A stretch of DNA of 46,357 nt from Streptomyces chryseus (GCF_014650755.1 NZ_BMVO01000033.1:1-46357); one strand, 5' to 3'; counted from the stretch's first letter, positions 24,359-32,479 are shown. The notes: a model not told the origin generated them from the sequence alone. Numbers and translations are program-made.

Positions 24359-24393
24359 GTGGCCATCGTATCGGGGCTCATATCGGCTATTGC

Positions 24394-24407
24394 TGAAGAG
24401 GTCTTCA
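24394..24407. promoter_or_regulatory. candidate NmtR operator
   Basis: TGAAGA-GG-TCTTCA (24394-24407) is a perfect 6-bp-arm inverted repeat in the divergent gap between the NmtR-like repressor and the metal ATPase gene, a natural place for dimer binding. Assignment is by position and symmetry only. Confidence 0.5.
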
Positions 24408-24473
24408 TGTGTTCCGTTATGGTGTGGGGTCTCCGCGTTCCGCTCGCTCCGCTCGACTGAGAGGTGATCCGTC

Positions 24474-26459
24474 ATGGCTTCTCCGCTGCTCGACGACCGC
24501 CCCGCCGTACGCCCGGCCGCCGCGCCGGTGCCGTCCCGCCGTACGCGCCTGCTCGCCCTGCCGGAGGTGCGGTGGGCGGGGCTGTCCGCCGTCGCCTTCC
24601 TGCTGGCCTTCCCGCTCGACCTGGCCGGGGCGCCGGGGTGGACCTGGGGGCCGCTCTACGCGGTCTGTTACGTGGCGGGCGGCTGGGAGCCGGGGTGGGC
24701 CGGGCTGATGGCGCTCAGGGAGCGGAGCCTCGACGTCGACCTGCTGATGATCGTGGCGGCGGCGGGAGCGGCGGCGATCGGCCAGTTCCTGGACGGCGGG
24801 CTGCTCGTCGTGATCTTCGCGGTGTCCGGGGCGCTGGAGGCGCTGGCCACGCGGCGTACGGCGGACTCCGTGCGGGGGCTGCTGGATCTGGCTCCCGCCA
24901 CGGCTGTGCGGGTGGCGTTCGCGGGGGAGGAAGCGGTGGGCGAGGTGGTGGTGGCCGTCGGCGAGCTGCGGGTCGGGGACGTGGTGCTCGTACGGCCGGG
25001 GGAGCGGCTGCCTGCCGACGGGACCGTGGTCCACGGCGCCGGTGAGGTGGACCAGGCGACCATCACCGGGGAGCCGCTGCCGGTGCGCAAGGCGCTGGGG
25101 GACGAGGTGTTCGCCGGCACGCTCAACGGCACGGGGGCGCTGCGCGTCCGGGTGGACAAGGACGCGGCCGACTCGGTCATCGCGCGCATCGTCGGGATGG
25201 TCGAGGAGGCGAGCGGGACCAAGGCGCCCACGCAGCTGTTCATCGAGAAGGTCGAGCAGCGCTACTCGGTGGGCGTCGTGGTCGCCACGCTGGCGCTGTT
25301 CCTCGTACCGCTCGCGGTGGGGGCCGACTTCACCTCGACGCTGCTGCGGGCCATGACGTTCATGATCGTTGCCTCGCCCTGCGCGGTGGTCCTGGCGACC
25401 ATGCCGCCGTTGCTGTCCGCGATCGCGAACGCGGGGCGGCACGGTGTGCTCGTCAAGTCCGCTGTGGTGATGGAGCGGTTGGGCGGTGTGACGCGGGTGG
25501 CGCTGGACAAGACCGGGACGTTGACGGAGGGGGCGCCCCGGGTCGCGGAGGTGCGGGTGCTGGGGGCGGTGTGCGGTGAGGACGGGGTGCTGGCGGCCGC
25601 CGCCGCCGCGGAGTACCCGAGTGAGCATCCGGTCGCGCGGGCCGTCGTGGCCCTGGCCGAGGAGCGCGGGCTGCGGATCGATCCGGCCGAGGACTTCTCC
25701 TCGGAGCCGGGGTGGGGGGTCCGGGCCGTCGTCGGGGGGCGGGACGTGCGGGTGGGGAGGCCGGGGGGCGGCGGTGCGGGGGTGGCCTCGGGGGGCGAGA
25801 GGGTGGCCGATGCGGTGGATGAGGTGGAGGGGGCCGGGCGTACCGCTGTGGTGGTGTGGGTGGACGGGGTGCCGGTGGGGGTGCTCGGGGTGGCGGACCG
25901 GGTGCGGGCGGGAGCCGGGGAGGCGGTCGAGGCGCTCGGACGGCTGACGGGGTCGGTGCCGGTGCTGCTGACCGGGGACAACGCGCGCGCTGCCGAGCGG
26001 CTCGCCGGTGAGGTCGGCATCACCGAGGTACGGGCCGGGCTGCTGCCGCAGGACAAGGTGGCCGCCGTGCGGGAGTGGGAGGCGGCGGGGGAGAAGGTGC
26101 TGGTCGTCGGCGACGGGGTCAACGACGCGCCGGCGCTGGCCGCCGCGCACAGTGGCATCGCGATGGGGAGGGCCGGGTCGGATCTGGCGCTGGAGACGGC
26201 TGACGCGGTGGCGGTGCGGGACGAGTTGGCCACCGTGCCGGCGGTGGTCGCGCTGTCACGGCGTGCGCGTCGGCTGGTCGTGCAGAACCTCGTCATCGCG
26301 TCCGTGTGCATCGGGGTGCTGGTGGTGTGGGATCTGGCGGGGCATCTGCCGTTGCCACTGGGGGTAGCGGGGCACGAGGGGTCGACGGTGCTCGTGGGGC
26401 TGAACGGGTTGCGGCTGCTGCGGGAGTCGGCGTGGCGGGGGGCGGTGCGGGACGCGTAG
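24474..26459 (+). CDS. P1B-4-type heavy-metal exporting ATPase (CtpJ/CtpD-like)
   Basis: This 661-residue P-type ATPase has the phosphorylated aspartate in DKTGTLTEG (D345) and the TGEPLPV actuator motif near residue 196. The HP motif is SEHPVARAV and the hinge is VVGDGVNDAPALA. The transport-site motif in the fourth core helix is SPC (301-303) rather than CPC, and HEGST occurs late (from residue 634). These two features define subgroup P1B-4, whose members export Co(II), Ni(II) or Fe(II). No N-terminal CxxC metal-binding domain is present, as usual for the subgroup. The divergent NmtR-like repressor supports Ni/Co efflux, as with the mycobacterial NmtR target. Confidence 0.93.
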   Translation: MASPLLDDRPAVRPAAAPVPSRRTRLLALPEVRWAGLSAVAFLLAFPLDLAGAPGWTWGPLYAVCYVAGGWEPGWAGLMALRERSLDVDLLMIVAAAGAAAIGQFLDGGLLVVIFAVSGALEALATRRTADSVRGLLDLAPATAVRVAFAGEEAVGEVVVAVGELRVGDVVLVRPGERLPADGTVVHGAGEVDQATITGEPLPVRKALGDEVFAGTLNGTGALRVRVDKDAADSVIARIVGMVEEASGTKAPTQLFIEKVEQRYSVGVVVATLALFLVPLAVGADFTSTLLRAMTFMIVASPCAVVLATMPPLLSAIANAGRHGVLVKSAVVMERLGGVTRVALDKTGTLTEGAPRVAEVRVLGAVCGEDGVLAAAAAAEYPSEHPVARAVVALAEERGLRIDPAEDFSSEPGWGVRAVVGGRDVRVGRPGGGGAGVASGGERVADAVDEVEGAGRTAVVVWVDGVPVGVLGVADRVRAGAGEAVEALGRLTGSVPVLLTGDNARAAERLAGEVGITEVRAGLLPQDKVAAVREWEAAGEKVLVVGDGVNDAPALAAAHSGIAMGRAGSDLALETADAVAVRDELATVPAVVALSRRARRLVVQNLVIASVCIGVLVVWDLAGHLPLPLGVAGHEGSTVLVGLNGLRLLRESAWRGAVRDA

Positions 26460-26514
26460 GGCGGCGGCGGTGGGCCCGGTGCGGCGCCGTCCGCATGGCC
26501 GCTTGTGGATCTTG

Positions 26515-26859
26515 TCAGGCCGCGTACTGGCCCAGCATCCTGCCCATCGCTGCCAGTACGGACGGAGCCACCCGGTAGTACACCCAGGTCCCGCGGCGTT
26601 CCGAGGTCAGCAGGCCCGCTTCCCTGAGCTTCTTCAGGTGGTGGCTGACCGTGGGCTGGGATACGCCCACGTCCGAGATGTCGCAGACGCACGCCTCGCC
26701 GCCCTCGTGCGACGCGACCGCGGAGAAGAGGCGCAGCCGTACGGGGTCGCCGAGGGCCTTGAACATCGCGGCCGTACGGACCGCCTCCTCTGCCGAGAGG
26801 GGGCGCTCGTTGAGGGGTGGGCAGCACGGCTCGGCGGTCAGGGCCTCCATGTTCGACAT
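26515..26859 (-). CDS. ArsR-family metalloid/metal sensor with CVC motif
   Basis: A 114-residue ArsR repressor starts at ATG 26859; ATGs at 26877 and 26850 are alternatives. The DNA-binding core is VGVSQPTVSHHLKKLREAGLL. Candidate metal ligands are the pair C12-C13 (PCCPP) and C57/C59 in ACVCDIS, the position of the CVCDL arsenite motif of ArsR. As(III), Sb(III) or another soft metal is therefore likely. No arsB, acr3 or arsC gene is nearby. It is divergent from a membrane endonuclease/phosphatase-family gene. No clear ribosome-binding site precedes any candidate start, so a leaderless message is possible. Confidence 0.88.
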   Translation of the reverse strand: MSNMEALTAEPCCPPLNERPLSAEEAVRTAAMFKALGDPVRLRLFSAVASHEGGEACVCDISDVGVSQPTVSHHLKKLREAGLLTSERRGTWVYYRVAPSVLAAMGRMLGQYAA

Positions 26860-26883
26860 GTGTCTATGTTGACACATGTCGAA
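26852..26883. promoter_or_regulatory. perfect 13-bp inverted repeat over the ArsR start
   Basis: TTCGACATGTGTC (26852-26864), spacer TATGTT and GACACATGTCGAA (26871-26883) form a perfect inverted repeat. It covers the ATG at 26859 of the CVC-motif ArsR gene and lies about 40 bp before the divergent gene. It is the obvious autoregulatory operator. Confidence 0.8.
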
Positions 26884-26924
26884 GCTTTGGGCCGGTGGCG
26901 TGCGTGGACCGTTACGGTCGGGCG

Positions 26925-27851
26925 ATGCGCGCGAGTCGGTGGGAGTGGCGGGGGTGGGGGCCGGCGGCGGTGGCCGCGGTGGTCGCCGGGTTGCTGGCTT
27001 TTCCGTCCGCCGTGCCCGACATGGCCGGGCGGCCGGGCAGTCTGCTGGAGACGTTCCTGCCGTGGCTCGGGGTGTGCGTTCCCGTGCTGCTCGTCCTGTC
27101 GTGGTGGCGGCGGTCGCTCGCCGGGCTGGTGGCCCTGGTGCTGCCCGTCGCCGCCTGGGTGGCGGGCTTCGGCGGGATGCTCGCCGGCGGATCGGCGTAC
27201 GACCTGGTCGCGGTGCAGCACAACGTGAGCGACGAGAACGGTGATCCGGCGGGCACGGCCCGGGCCCTGGCGAAGGTGCGTCCCGGGCTGGTCGCCCTGG
27301 AGGAGCTGACCCCGGGCGGCGCCGCGGTGTACGCGTCGGTGCTTCGGGCGGACTTTCCCCATCACGCGGTGGTGGGGACGGTCGGGCTCTGGTCGACGTA
27401 CCCGCTGACGGACGTGCGGCCGGTGGACATCCGGCCGCAGGGGGTCGGGGCGGGCTGGAACCGGGGGCTCCGGGCCGAGCTGCGGATGCCCGGACGGGAG
27501 GCGGTCGCGGTGTACGTCGCTCATCTGCCGTCGGTACGGATGGGGCCGGCGGGGTTCGGGGCCGGGCGGCGGGACGAGAGCGCCCGGCTGCTGGGCGCCG
27601 CCCTCGCCGACGAGCCGCGGGAGCGCGTGATCCTGCTCGGTGACCTCAACGGGACGGTGGACGACCGCGGGCTGGAACCGGTCGGCGCGCAGGTGACGTC
27701 CGGGCCGGGGTTCGCCTTCAGCTGGCCGGCCCGGTTCCCCGTGGCCCGGATCGACCAGATCATGACCAGGCGGGCGACCGTCACCGAGGTGTGGTCGCTG
27801 CCCGCGACGGGGAGCGACCATCTGCCGGTGGCCGCGCGCATCAGATGGTGA
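26925..27851 (+). CDS. membrane endonuclease/exonuclease/phosphatase-family protein
   Basis: The 308-residue protein begins with about three hydrophobic segments (residues 12-90). An EEP-fold catalytic domain follows (about 98-308): an early QHNVSDEN block, a glutamate in LVALEELTPGG, VYVAHLPSVR, a GDLNGTVDD motif near residue 244 and the terminal SDHLPVAARI histidine. This set matches the metal-dependent phosphodiesterase active site, so cleavage of a lipid head group, nucleotide or nucleic acid outside the membrane is possible. It is read from ATG 26925 and is divergent from the ArsR gene, so arsenic-linked control is possible. Confidence 0.85.
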   Translation: MRASRWEWRGWGPAAVAAVVAGLLAFPSAVPDMAGRPGSLLETFLPWLGVCVPVLLVLSWWRRSLAGLVALVLPVAAWVAGFGGMLAGGSAYDLVAVQHNVSDENGDPAGTARALAKVRPGLVALEELTPGGAAVYASVLRADFPHHAVVGTVGLWSTYPLTDVRPVDIRPQGVGAGWNRGLRAELRMPGREAVAVYVAHLPSVRMGPAGFGAGRRDESARLLGAALADEPRERVILLGDLNGTVDDRGLEPVGAQVTSGPGFAFSWPARFPVARIDQIMTRRATVTEVWSLPATGSDHLPVAARIRW

Positions 27852-27859
27852 GCGCCGTC

Positions 27860-27877
27860 AGCGGCGGGGCCGCCGCT
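27860..27877. terminator. short GC hairpin between convergent genes
   Basis: AGCGGCGG and CCGCCGCT flank GG at 27868-27869, between the stop of the EEP-family gene (27851) and that of the CAP gene (27886). Confidence 0.45.
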
Positions 27878-27885
27878 CCTTCGTC

Positions 27886-28497
27886 TCAACGCGGGCGGGC
27901 CAGCAGGAGCGTCCACCATCCCTGGCCGCCCCGGTGGCTCACTCCGACGCCCACGTGCTGGAAGGCGCAGGTGAGCATCACGGCGCGGTGCTTCGGGCTC
28001 TGCTTCCACCGGTGCAGGGCCGATGCCGGGTCGCGCTCGGCGCGGGCGAGGTTCTCGGCCACCCTGCGCCACCGGTAGCCCTCGTACGTGAGCCGGTCGC
28101 CCGGCCGGGAGTCGTGGGCGCCGGTGTGGGACAGGGAACCGGCGCGTGACATGTAGGCGCTGTGTCGTTGAGCGGCCCTGGTGAGGGCGCGATGACTCCT
28201 GACGGGTCGGCAGCCGTGACGGGCGCGCTCGCGGTTGAGGAGGCGGACCAGCACTTTGCGGGTCTTCTGCGCGGAGGACGTGGGGCGCCTCTCGCGCCCC
28301 GTCGGCCTGCGCGGCGGGCGGTGCTCCGGGCCCGCCGAAGGGCGCCACGTCGCCTGCCAGACGTCCGGCAGCGGTGTCAGCGCGTGGGGCTGGAAGCGGT
28401 GCGGTGGAGGGGGTGGATCCGCGCTCGCGGGCGCGGCGGTGACAGGGGCCAGGACGACGGCCGTCGAAAGCAGGATCAACGTCAGTTTCCGGTGCAA
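27886..28497 (-). CDS. secreted CAP-domain (SCP/PR-1) protein
   Basis: The CAP domain (about residues 80-200) shows LLNRERARHGCRPV at its start, a central histidine in LSHTGAHD, and ENLARAERDPASALHRWKQSPKHRAVML, a variant of the HNXXR-type segment of the family. The N-terminus is a signal peptide (LHRKLTLILLSTAVVLAPV) cut near APASA-DP. I take a TTG at 28497 as start because AGAAAGGG lies eight bases upstream and a signal peptide follows at once; a longer frame to 28581 has no such site. Secreted CAP proteins often act on or bind the cell wall. The substrate is unknown. Confidence 0.85.
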   Translation of the reverse strand: MHRKLTLILLSTAVVLAPVTAAPASADPPPPPHRFQPHALTPLPDVWQATWRPSAGPEHRPPRRPTGRERRPTSSAQKTRKVLVRLLNRERARHGCRPVRSHRALTRAAQRHSAYMSRAGSLSHTGAHDSRPGDRLTYEGYRWRRVAENLARAERDPASALHRWKQSPKHRAVMLTCAFQHVGVGVSHRGGQGWWTLLLARPR

Positions 28498-28763
28498 CCG
28501 CGCTGCCCTTTCTCTCTGGTTCTCGCGGACGTGCCTGCTCTGTGGCGGGTGCTGGCGCGTGAGCGGCGGCGGGCACGACAACGGCCCGGTTGCCTGGCGC
28601 GACGACCGCGCACTTGACGGCGGTGGGTCGAGGACCGCCGGACCTTCGTGTGCGTGCCCCGCTTCAATGATTCGCGTCTCGGGTCGGATACGGCGCGTCG
28701 GTTCGTCGGAATGGTGCAGGTGGTTACGCCGAACGCGCAGAACTTCGACGCGGAGGACCGACC

Positions 28764-29171
28764 TCAGATGCCGAGCGCCGCGCAGATCTTCTTGCCGCCT
28801 TCGGGGGACGGGGTGACGGTGACGAAGCGGGCCAGGAAGTTGACCAGGGTCAGGCCGTAACCGCCTTCGTAGCCGGTGATGTCCGGGTGGCGCGGGCGTG
28901 GGCGGGACGGGCTGGGGTCCTGCACGGTGATCTCCACCGTGTGCCGGCTCGCGGTCAGGCGCAGCCCCGTGATGCCGCCCGCGTGCCGCAGGGCGTTGGT
29001 GACCAGCTCGGAGACGACCAGCACGACGTTCTCGGCGGCCTCCGCGGTGGGCGCCGGGGCCAGGCCGGACAGGAACGCGCGAGCGGTGTCGCGCGCCTCG
29101 GCCGCCGTGTCCGGTCGAGTGGTCTTCTCGGCGGCGGTGCTCCGGTCGGAGGCCGTCTGCGTACGGTTCAT
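28764..29171 (-). CDS. RsbW-like anti-sigma ATP-binding protein
   Basis: A 135-residue GHKL-fold protein starts at ATG 29171. It has the N-box (VSELVTNALRHAGG), a DPSPSRPRP loop and the ATP-lid signature GYEGGYGLTLVNFLA, as in anti-sigma kinases of the RsbW/SpoIIAB type. It should bind a sigma factor or a STAS antagonist. The next gene on the same strand upstream is a SpoIIE-like phosphatase. A STAS antagonist and a SigB/SigF-type sigma gene are within 3 kb, so a partner switch is likely. Confidence 0.88.
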   Translation of the reverse strand: MNRTQTASDRSTAAEKTTRPDTAAEARDTARAFLSGLAPAPTAEAAENVVLVVSELVTNALRHAGGITGLRLTASRHTVEITVQDPSPSRPRPRHPDITGYEGGYGLTLVNFLARFVTVTPSPEGGKKICAALGI

Positions 29172-29231
29172 GTCGTTCACCCCCGTTGGCGGGAAGGCCC
29201 TGCTCCGGACCCCGGGGCTCCTGCCCCGCTT

Positions 29232-30422
29232 TTACCGCGGGCTAACTTCGCGCGTGGCTCGGCCGAACCAGTCCAGGCAGACGACGAGGGCGTCGTCGGC
29301 GGCGTCCGCGTCGGTGTCCCGGTACGAGGCCAGCTCCTGGAGCACCGCGCGGGGCACCGCGGCGGCGGGCAGCAGGCTCGCGGCCTGGATGGCTCGCGCG
29401 AGCGCGCGTTCGCCGTAGGTTTCGCCCGCCCGCGTCGCGGCGGCGTACACGCCGTCGCTGACGAAGACCAGCCGGTCACCGGGGAGTACCCGGAACTCCT
29501 GGGCGACGTACCCCGTCTCCTCGAACATGCCGAGCGGCAGCTGGGCCTCGAACGGCACGCGCTCGACGGTCTTGTCGCGCTGGCGCCACAGCTGGGGGGA
29601 GCCGGCGTCGACGACCTGGGCGTGACCGGTGGCGAGCTCGAAGGAGAGCAGGAGGGTCGAGACGTACGACTCCCCGTGGTGCTGTCCGTAGATGGCCTGG
29701 TCGGCGAGGGCGGCCTGGTCGGCGATGCCGATGCCGGCCCTGCGGGCGTTGCGCAGCGCGTTGACGGCGAGGTTGGTGAGGAGGGACGCCTCGATGCCCT
29801 CGCCCATTCCGTTGGTGACGGTGAGGGTGAGGGTCTCGGCGGTGGTGGCCCAGTCGAAGTTGTCGCCGTGGATGGCGTACGCGGGCTCCAACTGGGCGCC
29901 AATGGCGTACTCCTGGCGGGAGCAGGCGCGGCCGGGCAGCAGCTGCCACTGCATTTCGGCGGCGAGCGTCAGGCGGCTGACCCGGCGGGCCTGGAGGTAC
30001 AGGTCCGTGTCGCGCTCGGCGACCATGATCTCGTGGCCGAGGAGCTCGGCGAGTTCGGTGAGTTCGTCGGTGGCCTGGGGTGTGCATCTGTGCTTGGGCA
30101 GGCGCACGGTGAGGATGCCTAGTCTGTCGCCGCGGACGGTCACCGGCAGGTGCAGGTCGACCGCGCCGTCCTGGGCCACGTACTGCCCGTACGGCTCCTG
30201 GCTGCCGAAGGCGCGGCCCTCGGGGCTGGCGTCGACCGGCAGCGCCTGTGCGGTGTGGGGCAGGGCGGTGACCGGCTGGAGGACCGTGAGGCTGTAGTCG
30301 GCCAGGAGAAGGTCGACGTGCGTGGCTTCGTAGTGCTCGACCAGTGCGGCGCGTGCCGTATCGAGGAGAGCGTGCGGTGCGGCGGTGCGCACGGCACGCT
30401 CAACGGCCAGGAATTGCGTCAC
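29232..30422 (-). CDS. SpoIIE-like PP2C protein with altered active site
   Basis: The 396-residue protein starts at GTG 30422 after AGGAC. Residues about 1-140 form a GAF/PAS-like sensor region; residues about 150-390 are a SpoIIE/RsbU-type PP2C domain. Visible catalytic parts are GDNFD (186-190), SDG (322-324) and DD (376-377). The usual acidic D-x-M/S-G-H-G segment is TNGMGEG here (N204), so one conserved metal-ligand aspartate is an asparagine. Activity may therefore be altered or lost. It is divergent from a STAS antagonist gene, its expected substrate. Confidence 0.82.
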   Translation of the reverse strand: MTQFLAVERAVRTAAPHALLDTARAALVEHYEATHVDLLLADYSLTVLQPVTALPHTAQALPVDASPEGRAFGSQEPYGQYVAQDGAVDLHLPVTVRGDRLGILTVRLPKHRCTPQATDELTELAELLGHEIMVAERDTDLYLQARRVSRLTLAAEMQWQLLPGRACSRQEYAIGAQLEPAYAIHGDNFDWATTAETLTLTVTNGMGEGIEASLLTNLAVNALRNARRAGIGIADQAALADQAIYGQHHGESYVSTLLLSFELATGHAQVVDAGSPQLWRQRDKTVERVPFEAQLPLGMFEETGYVAQEFRVLPGDRLVFVSDGVYAAATRAGETYGERALARAIQAASLLPAAAVPRAVLQELASYRDTDADAADDALVVCLDWFGRATREVSPR

Positions 30423-30563
30423 GGTCGGCGGTCCTCTGGGGTGAGTTCGGCGGGTTGTCGGGTTTCGTGCGCGGGGGCGGCCGGTCGGTCGCGGGTGGGG
30501 TGGACGGTGCAGCGTAACGGTATTGCGGAGATTCCGTGAGCATAATGTTGACAAACGTCGAGT

Positions 30564-30594
30564 GTTGCCAAGTGGCAACTGTTACCCCTAGGCT
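30564..30594 (+). promoter_or_regulatory. candidate promoter and operator of the STAS gene
   Basis: GTTGCCA-AG-TGGCAAC (30564-30579) is a perfect 7-bp-arm inverted repeat. It overlaps a possible -35 (TTGCCA at 30565-30570) that lies 18 bp from a -10-like TAGGCT (30589-30594). A regulator bound there would block the promoter. An additional TTGACA sits at 30548-30553. Confidence 0.45.
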
Positions 30595-30662
30595 GATTGT
30601 GCCGCACCATCGGGGCAGATGCGTCGGCTCAGCCGGCCGCTGCCACATCTGAGGGGCCAGTT

Positions 30663-31013
30663 GTGCACCAGACACGCAGCACCGAACCACGCATGCTCCT
30701 CGTCACCCACCGTTCGGAACGGGCCGTCGTACTCGCCCTGCACGGCGAAGTGGACATGGACTCCGTCGAACCCCTGCGCCTGGCGCTGGACAGCGAGGCC
30801 CGCCGGGGGTGGTCGCCCGTGGTGATCGACCTGTCGGCGGTGGACTTCGCGGACACGGCGATGATCAACGCTCTGCTGGGGGTGCGCCCGCTGCTCGGGG
30901 GGCGCCTGCGCCTCGCCGCGCCCTCGGCGCTCGTGACGCGGCTGCTGGGGGTGCTGAGTCTGGACGACGCGTTCACGGTCCGCGACAGTCGCGAGGCGGC
31001 GGTGGCGGCCTAG
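30663..31013 (+). CDS. STAS-domain anti-sigma factor antagonist
   Basis: A 116-residue STAS protein, RsbV/SpoIIAA-like, runs from GTG 30663 after GAGGGG. The phosphoacceptor segment is AVDFADTAMINALLG, so the expected serine is replaced by threonine (D64-T65). Such proteins bind the anti-sigma ATPase when unphosphorylated and free the sigma factor; the nearby RsbW-like ATPase and SpoIIE-like phosphatase fit that scheme. The stop codon shares the CTAG at 31010-31013 with the stop of the convergent MarR gene. Confidence 0.88.
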   Translation: MHQTRSTEPRMLLVTHRSERAVVLALHGEVDMDSVEPLRLALDSEARRGWSPVVIDLSAVDFADTAMINALLGVRPLLGGRLRLAAPSALVTRLLGVLSLDDAFTVRDSREAAVAA

Positions 31014-31513
31014 GCCGGGCGTACCGCCCGTACCGGGGACTCGTCCTCGGCCGCTCCGCCGTGGACTACCGCGGCGGCGGCGTCGCGGAACGCGGCGAGG
31101 CCCTCGGCCAGCCGCGTCAGGTCCTCGGAGGCCATCGCCCCGAGCACCGGGGCCAGCTCCAGCACCTGGCTCTCCCGTACTTCTTCGAGCAGGAGCCGCC
31201 CCGGCCTGCTCAGGTACAGCTCCACCTCACGGCGGCTCGACGGGCTGAGGCGGCGCTCCACCAGGCCGGCCGCCTCCAGGCGGTCGCACAGCCGGCTCGT
31301 GGCGGGCGGGCTCGATCCGAGCGTCTCGCCCAGGGCCCGCAGATTACCGCCCTCCAGGCGCTCGATCACCAGCAGCGCGCGGAGCTGCGACGGCGAGATG
31401 GGCCCGGACGGGGCCCTCAGCTGCGCCCTGCCCCACAGGACCGCGAGCAGGTCCGTCACCTCGGACGCGGTGTACGCCGGGTCCGGTGAGGGCGACGGTG
31501 GGCTGGGGGGCAT
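31010..31513 (-). CDS. MarR-family regulator
   Basis: The 167-residue protein starts at ATG 31513. Its winged-helix core includes SPSQLRALLVIERLEGGNLRALGETLGSSPPATSRLCDRLEAAGLVERR (about 40-88), the usual MarR arrangement, with a helical dimer arm at the C-terminus (LEEVRESQVLELAPVLGAM...). The head is Pro/Ser-rich. It lies beside the partner-switching genes and shares its stop bases with the STAS gene, but the ligand and targets cannot be read from sequence. Confidence 0.87.
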   Translation of the reverse strand: MPPSPPSPSPDPAYTASEVTDLLAVLWGRAQLRAPSGPISPSQLRALLVIERLEGGNLRALGETLGSSPPATSRLCDRLEAAGLVERRLSPSSRREVELYLSRPGRLLLEEVRESQVLELAPVLGAMASEDLTRLAEGLAAFRDAAAAVVHGGAAEDESPVRAVRPA

Positions 31514-31597
31514 CGTTCCACTGTGCCACCCCGGGGGCGGCGCTGTCAGTACGGGCCGGCACATCGTGCGCCCGCGGCCGCGGTGTGCCGGCCGCCC

Positions 31598-32479
31598 TCA
31601 GTGCTCGCCGGCCAGCATCCCGCTGCGCAGCTGCTTCAGCACGCGCGTCAGGAGCCGGGACACCTGCATCTGGGAGACGCCGAGCTCGGCGCCGATCTGC
31701 GCCTGCGTCATCTCCTGGCCGAAGCGCATCTCGACGATGCGGCGGTCGCGCTCGTCGAGCCGCTCCAGGAGCGGGGCCAGCGTGTGCAGGTCCTCGACGC
31801 TCTCCAGGGCCGGGTCGAGCTCACCGAGCCGGTCGGCGAAGGTCCGGCTGTTGGCGTCGGGGCCGTCACCGCTGTCGTTCGGCGCGTCGAGGGAGCCGGC
31901 GGTGTAGCCGTTGGCGGCGACCAGGCCCTCGATGATCTCGTCCTCGGAGAGGCTCAGGTGCTCGGCCAGCTCCTTGACGGTCGGGTCGCGGTCCAGGCGC
32001 AGGGAGAGCTCCTCCTTGGCCTTCGCGAGGTCGACGCGCAGTTCCTGGAGCCGGCGGGGGACGTGGACGGCCCAGCTGGTGTCACGGAAGAACCGCTTGA
32101 TCTCACCGACGATGTACGGCACGGCGAAGGTGGCGAAGCCGACCTCGCGGCTGAGGTCGAACCGGTCGATGGCCTTGATCAGACCGATCGTGCCGACCTG
32201 GACGATGTCCTCCATGTCGCCGCCGCCGCGGTTGCGGAAGCGGTTGGCGGCGTACCGCACGAGGGAAAGGTTCATCTCGATGAGGGTGTTGCGCGCGTAC
32301 TGGTACTCGTGCGTGCCCTCTTCGAGCACCTGGAGCTGGTCGAAGAAGAGCTGCGACAGTTCTCGGGCGTCCTTCGGTGCGACCTTGCCCGCGTCCTCGA
32401 TCCAGGGAAGCTCCCCGACCGTCTCCACATCGGCAATGGTCTCCGCAGACACCGTCGTCATGGCCGCCGTCCTCTTCAT
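31598..32479 (-). CDS. SigB/SigF-family RNA polymerase sigma factor
   Basis: The 293-residue sigma factor is of the group 3 SigB/SigF/SigG type. The sigma 2 region is LIEMNLSLVRYAANRFRNRGGGDMEDIVQVGTIGLIKAIDRFD, followed by the sigma 3 helices (EELSLRLDRDPTVKELAEHLSL) and the sigma 4 HTH (MTQAQIGAELGVSQMQVSRLLTRVLKQLR). Two starts are plausible: ATG 32479 after GGAGGGG and ATG 32461 after GAGGA. Regulation by a nearby RsbW-like ATPase is expected. Confidence 0.92.
   Translation of the reverse strand: MKRTAAMTTVSAETIADVETVGELPWIEDAGKVAPKDARELSQLFFDQLQVLEEGTHEYQYARNTLIEMNLSLVRYAANRFRNRGGGDMEDIVQVGTIGLIKAIDRFDLSREVGFATFAVPYIVGEIKRFFRDTSWAVHVPRRLQELRVDLAKAKEELSLRLDRDPTVKELAEHLSLSEDEIIEGLVAANGYTAGSLDAPNDSGDGPDANSRTFADRLGELDPALESVEDLHTLAPLLERLDERDRRIVEMRFGQEMTQAQIGAELGVSQMQVSRLLTRVLKQLRSGMLAGEH

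Noticed and set aside
24417..26150. 577-residue open frame antisense to the metal ATPase
   Set aside because: It is His/Pro/Arg-rich, has no domain, and the opposite strand carries every P-type ATPase motif.
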